Made by a program: the position numbers and the translations under genes. From assembly GCA_946478965.1 (NCBI GenBank), contig CAMLDQ010000041.1, positions 1 to 17,701 of the forward strand: a stretch of 17,701 nucleotides of DNA, given 5' to 3'. Shown in pieces: positions 15,325 through 17,701 of this stretch. This stretch comes from an uncultured Methylobacillus sp. (GTDB lineage: Bacteria; Pseudomonadota; Gammaproteobacteria; Burkholderiales; Methylophilaceae). Within the stretch, counting starts at the first letter, position 1, and every line of letters begins with the position of its first letter. Below the pieces are notes generated by a model that saw only the letters and a program-made list of their open reading frames with translations, made no database searches and had not been told where the DNA came from.

Positions 15325-15360
15325 AAAACGGCCTGCAGTCATTGCAGGCCGTTTTCTTTC
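15325..15360. terminator. Strong bidirectional rho-independent terminator
   Basis: A perfect 13-bp inverted repeat (AAAACGGCCTGCA / TGCAGGCCGTTTT) with a 5-nt loop GTCAT follows ccoG by 22 bp. The plus strand continues TTTTCTTTC and the minus strand TTTTAAGG, so it serves ccoG and also the convergent glycosyltransferase gene, whose stop is at 15369. Confidence 0.92.
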
Positions 15361-15368
15361 GCCGGGCT

Positions 15369-16709
15369 TTATCTTGTAAGCCAGGATTTGGCGCGCACCG
15401 TAAGAATCGCGTATGGGAAAATCCAGAACAGGGTGAAATAGGAAAAATAGGCATAAGCAATGCCATAGATGAAGTCCAGGGATTTCTCGCTTCTTAGGAA
15501 GTAGAGCATATACAGCGTTGAGATGAGCCCAATGGCTGCCAGCAGACGCAGCAGCGTATACGGGTTGCTGTGCACCAGGAATACCAGCATGCCCAGACTT
15601 GTATACATCATCGGGTAGCGCAGATTGGTAAAGAACACGTCAATGCAGGATATCCATCGCGTGCGCCACGGCCGTTTCCACAAGACCCTAGTCAGGAAGC
15701 GCCATTCTTCGCGGATGTAGCTTCTGTCCCAGCGCAAATACATTTTGGTGAGTTTGCCGTAGGTTTCCGGGACGATGGTGTGGACCACCGCCTTGCTCTG
15801 ATAGACGGTGTCATACCCTTTGAACAGAATCAGATTGGTCAGCGCGCGGTCTTCGCCAAAGGTGCACGGGGCGCCGAGAAACCGCTGATGGCGCCATTCC
15901 GGCAACACCTCCAAGACAATCGACCTCCGGTATGCCGAGAGTGCTCCCGGGCAGCAATAGACCGTGCCATAGGTCGACTGCACCGCCCGCAACATATCGA
16001 ACGCCAGTATGAAGCGGACATGTACCATGCGTGGAATGATGCCTCGGTAGCGGTTGAATGCGACAACCTTACCGCCAACAGCGCCGATGCGGGGGTTGCG
16101 GAAAGGGCCAACCAGTTCCAGTAATGTCTGCGGCTCGATCACGCTGTCCGAATCGATGGTGACCACAATCTCGCCACGGGCATGTAGGAATCCGGCCTCC
16201 AGAGCAGCGCGCTTGCCGCGATTTTCGGGGAAACGGAAGGTCGTAACCATGCCTGGATAGCGCTCGGCGGCGGCTGTGATGTACCGCCAAGTGTCGTCAC
16301 GGCTGCCGTCATCAACAACGAGTATCTCCAGCCGGTCCCGCCGGTAGTGCGCACCGGCAATGGAATCGATAGTGTGCTCCACCATGGGCCCTTCATTGAA
16401 GGCTGGAATGATGACTGTTAGAAAAGGTGCATCTTCCGGCGTTGCCGGCGCGGCGCTTCGGTAGCGTAATAGCAGTGCTGTCCTGAACAACAGCAATGAC
16501 AAACCCATGAATAGCCAGATTGTACTGGGTAGCGGAAAAACCCGGGCCCATTCGCTTTTTTCCACGGCATCGAACAGCGGTTGGAAAATCTTGCCATGCA
16601 CTGTCAGATCGATGAGGGCGCCTAACCCGGCTATTACCGTGAAGGCAGCTAGCCTGTCCTGCCACTTTGGGGGCCTTCCCTGGATTGCTGGCCGGGATGT
16701 TCGTTTCAT
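15369..16709 (-). CDS. Family-2 glycosyltransferase, hyaluronan/chitin-synthase-like
   Basis: The 446-aa protein has two N-terminal membrane spans (about 20-37 and 60-82), a cytoplasmic GT-A domain (about 94-345) and about four C-terminal spans (about 352-445). GT2 motifs are seen in order: PAFNEG (102-107), VVDDGS with DD at 133-134, the metal-binding DSDS at 186-189, the catalytic-base type GED at 285-287, and RWDRSYIRE at 326-334. The last replaces the usual QxxRW of processive synthases with MxxRW (Met323). The arrangement is that of HAS/NodC-type synthases that polymerise and export a polysaccharide; the sugar is unknown. No Shine-Dalgarno is evident ahead of the ATG. No PilZ domain is visible, but the neighbouring c-di-GMP genes make it a candidate output. 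It shares a terminator with ccoG. Confidence 0.88.
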   Translation of the reverse strand: MKRTSRPAIQGRPPKWQDRLAAFTVIAGLGALIDLTVHGKIFQPLFDAVEKSEWARVFPLPSTIWLFMGLSLLLFRTALLLRYRSAAPATPEDAPFLTVIIPAFNEGPMVEHTIDSIAGAHYRRDRLEILVVDDGSRDDTWRYITAAAERYPGMVTTFRFPENRGKRAALEAGFLHARGEIVVTIDSDSVIEPQTLLELVGPFRNPRIGAVGGKVVAFNRYRGIIPRMVHVRFILAFDMLRAVQSTYGTVYCCPGALSAYRRSIVLEVLPEWRHQRFLGAPCTFGEDRALTNLILFKGYDTVYQSKAVVHTIVPETYGKLTKMYLRWDRSYIREEWRFLTRVLWKRPWRTRWISCIDVFFTNLRYPMMYTSLGMLVFLVHSNPYTLLRLLAAIGLISTLYMLYFLRSEKSLDFIYGIAYAYFSYFTLFWIFPYAILTVRAKSWLTR

Positions 16710-17032
16710 AATCTAGGATACCGGGTAAAATTTACTATATAGGCACGAACACTCAAATATACTTTCCATGGATGGGATACTGGTTTGCCAAGAGACATTC
16801 CTCACTACATCGGGTTCCTTCTTCGAGAGGACACATATTTCTTGAATTTGGTGGGGAAATATTCAAAGCTTTGCTATCTTAATTGTGGAGCCATGATTAT
16901 GGTGCAGAAGCAGGGCGCTGCAACAGCTTTCACTGCGGCGAACTCATCACTAAAGTGTGGTCTAAGCTAGTTCAGTGAATTGCTGGGAAGACAAGGGGCG
17001 GAAATGGCTGATTTGAATTACGAGGGAGCTAA
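16710..17032. other. Intergenic region between glycosyltransferase and OmpH-like gene
   Basis: No convincing gene lies in these 323 bp; the longest open frame (16785-16970, from a TTG) lacks a ribosome site and protein-like composition. An inverted repeat TTGAAT (16842-16847) / ATTCAA (16861-16866) with a 13-bp spacer, and an AT-rich TATATA near 16735 that could belong to the leftward promoter, are the only marks. I see no riboswitch or tRNA. The right end carries the ribosome site GAGGGAG for the next gene. Confidence 0.5.
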
Positions 17033-17509
17033 ATGAACAAGTTGCTGTATTGTATTTTTGGGATATTGCTTTTGACTCTTGCCGAAAGCGCCGTTGCGGA
17101 TCCTGTTGTTCGCTACGTGGATGTGGACAGAATACTGCGTGAATCGCCGCTGGCGGTCGAGAGTGCAAACAAGCTGAAAAAGGAATTCAGCACGCGTGCG
17201 GAAGCCATCACGAGCCTGCAGAAAAAGCTGGATGGCATGCAGAGCGCTAATGGGGCAAGCCAGAGCGAAGTGAACAGCTTGCGTCTCCAACTGGATCAGA
17301 TGCGGCGGGATTTTTCCGAAGACGGTGAAAGGCGTAAAGGCGAAGAACTGGAATCGCTCCAGAATCGCATGAATAAGGCGGTTGAAGCTGTTGCCGTGTC
17401 TGAGCAATGCGACTTGGTGCTGTACACCGGCCTGGCGTACATCAACAAGAAAAAGGATTTGGACATTACCGACAAGGTAATGCAGCGCATGAGTTCGATT
17501 ACACCGTAA
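17033..17509 (+). CDS. OmpH/Skp-family periplasmic protein
   Basis: The 158-aa precursor has a clear signal peptide (MNKLLYCIFGILLL, cleavage after AVA at 20-22, before DP). The mature protein follows the OmpH/Skp pattern: a short beta start (VRYVDVDRILRESP), a long charged helical hairpin (about 40-120; KLKKEFSTRAEAITSLQKKL ... ), and a beta end (CDLVLYTGLAYINKKKDLDITDKVM). Skp is a trimeric chaperone that holds unfolded outer-membrane proteins. Length is normal. Unlike canonical skp, it is not flanked by bamA or lpxD here, so it may be a second copy or a specialised paralogue. The start is fixed by GAGGGAG a few bases ahead of the ATG. It appears monocistronic, with a GC hairpin after it. 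Confidence 0.88.
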   Translation: MNKLLYCIFGILLLTLAESAVADPVVRYVDVDRILRESPLAVESANKLKKEFSTRAEAITSLQKKLDGMQSANGASQSEVNSLRLQLDQMRRDFSEDGERRKGEELESLQNRMNKAVEAVAVSEQCDLVLYTGLAYINKKKDLDITDKVMQRMSSITP

Positions 17510-17525
17510 CCGCAGTCAGATTGGA

Positions 17526-17546
17526 GCGCGCAGGTGACAAGCGCGC
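17526..17546. terminator. GC hairpin between convergent genes, weak terminator candidate
   Basis: Two GCGCGC hexamers (17526-17531 and 17541-17546), each self-complementary, can form a 6-bp stem with a 9-nt loop between the OmpH-like gene and the convergent small gene. There is no T-run on either side, so intrinsic termination is uncertain. Confidence 0.3.
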
Positions 17547-17554
17547 ACTAGGTC

Positions 17555-17680
17555 TTACTCTGAATCGGTTGAAGTCGGGCTCGTAACGGCTTTGTAAATT
17601 ACATAGCCGATGAAGGCGATAGAGATGATGAGCAGAATGCCGATCACGGCAAAATAGGTACTTCCAAGGATATTCATCAT
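17555..17680 (-). CDS. Tiny single-span membrane protein, 41 aa
   Basis: Read leftwards from tandem ATG codons at 17680 and 17677, the frame encodes MNILGSTYFAVIGILL, continues as one hydrophobic span of about 20 residues (roughly 8-30), then YKAVTSPTSTDSE and a stop. The short extracytoplasmic start, single hydrophobic helix, a Lys after it and a polar tail are what a real small membrane protein looks like, and not what a random frame gives. No strong ribosome site is visible within the 21 bases to the window edge. It could be a small subunit of a membrane complex, but I cannot name it. Confidence 0.6.
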   Translation of the reverse strand: MMNILGSTYFAVIGILLIISIAFIGYVIYKAVTSPTSTDSE

Positions 17681-17701
17681 TCAGAGCAGTACTTCAAATA
17701 T

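Noticed and set aside
16785..16970. Small open frame of 61 codons in the intergenic region
   Set aside because: It needs a TTG start, has no ribosome site and its composition is not protein-like.

Overview
The window reads as chromosomal DNA of a moderately GC-rich betaproteobacterium. I infer a chemolithoautotrophic lineage such as Gallionellaceae/Nitrosomonadales, from a CbbO-type Rubisco-activation protein at the left edge, a CcoG-type assembly factor for cbb3 oxidase, and the general gene style. The taxonomic guess is inference; no rRNA or other marker gene is present. I see no mobile element, CRISPR array, tRNA or rRNA.

Layout. Bases 1-2374: the 3' part of a cbbO-like gene and a small co-transcribed unknown gene run rightwards. 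They converge, with a 4-bp overlap, on a leftward pair (rubredoxin, then an unknown 137-aa protein). Bases 2499-4959: an unknown lipoprotein (+) converges on a DUF3391/HD-GYP phosphodiesterase gene (-). Their shared gap holds a leftward rho-independent terminator, and the HD-GYP gene has a long leader with a clear class-I cyclic-di-GMP (GEMM) riboswitch. Bases 4959-6857: a leftward three-gene run (small lipoprotein, YeeZ-like SDR, AlkA-like DNA glycosylase); the last two overlap by ATGA. Bases 6937-9154: a half-size MsbA-type ABC exporter (+) converges on an unknown lipoprotein (-). Bases 9313-12371: a two-gene unit of an ethylene-receptor-like membrane sensor fused to PAS-GGDEF-EAL, followed by an LHPP-like HAD phosphatase. 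Bases 12408-13652: a second HD-GYP protein with a damaged metal site (-). Bases 13857-15302: ccoG, ending in a strong terminator. Bases 15369-16709: a hyaluronan/chitin-synthase-like GT2 glycosyltransferase (-). Bases 17033-17509: an isolated OmpH/Skp-like periplasmic protein. Bases 17555-17680: a tiny single-span membrane protein (-).

The unifying theme of the middle 12 kb is cyclic di-GMP. One gene for a predicted c-di-GMP-degrading enzyme sits behind a c-di-GMP-sensing RNA, one membrane receptor carries both synthase and phosphodiesterase domains, one HD-GYP homologue looks catalytically impaired, and a processive polysaccharide synthase lies nearby as a possible output. The most striking items are the riboswitch with its mutually exclusive alternative pairing, and the ethylene-binding-domain-like sensor whose four aligned key residues (Asp34, Tyr41, Cys74, His78) match plant ETR1 without gaps.
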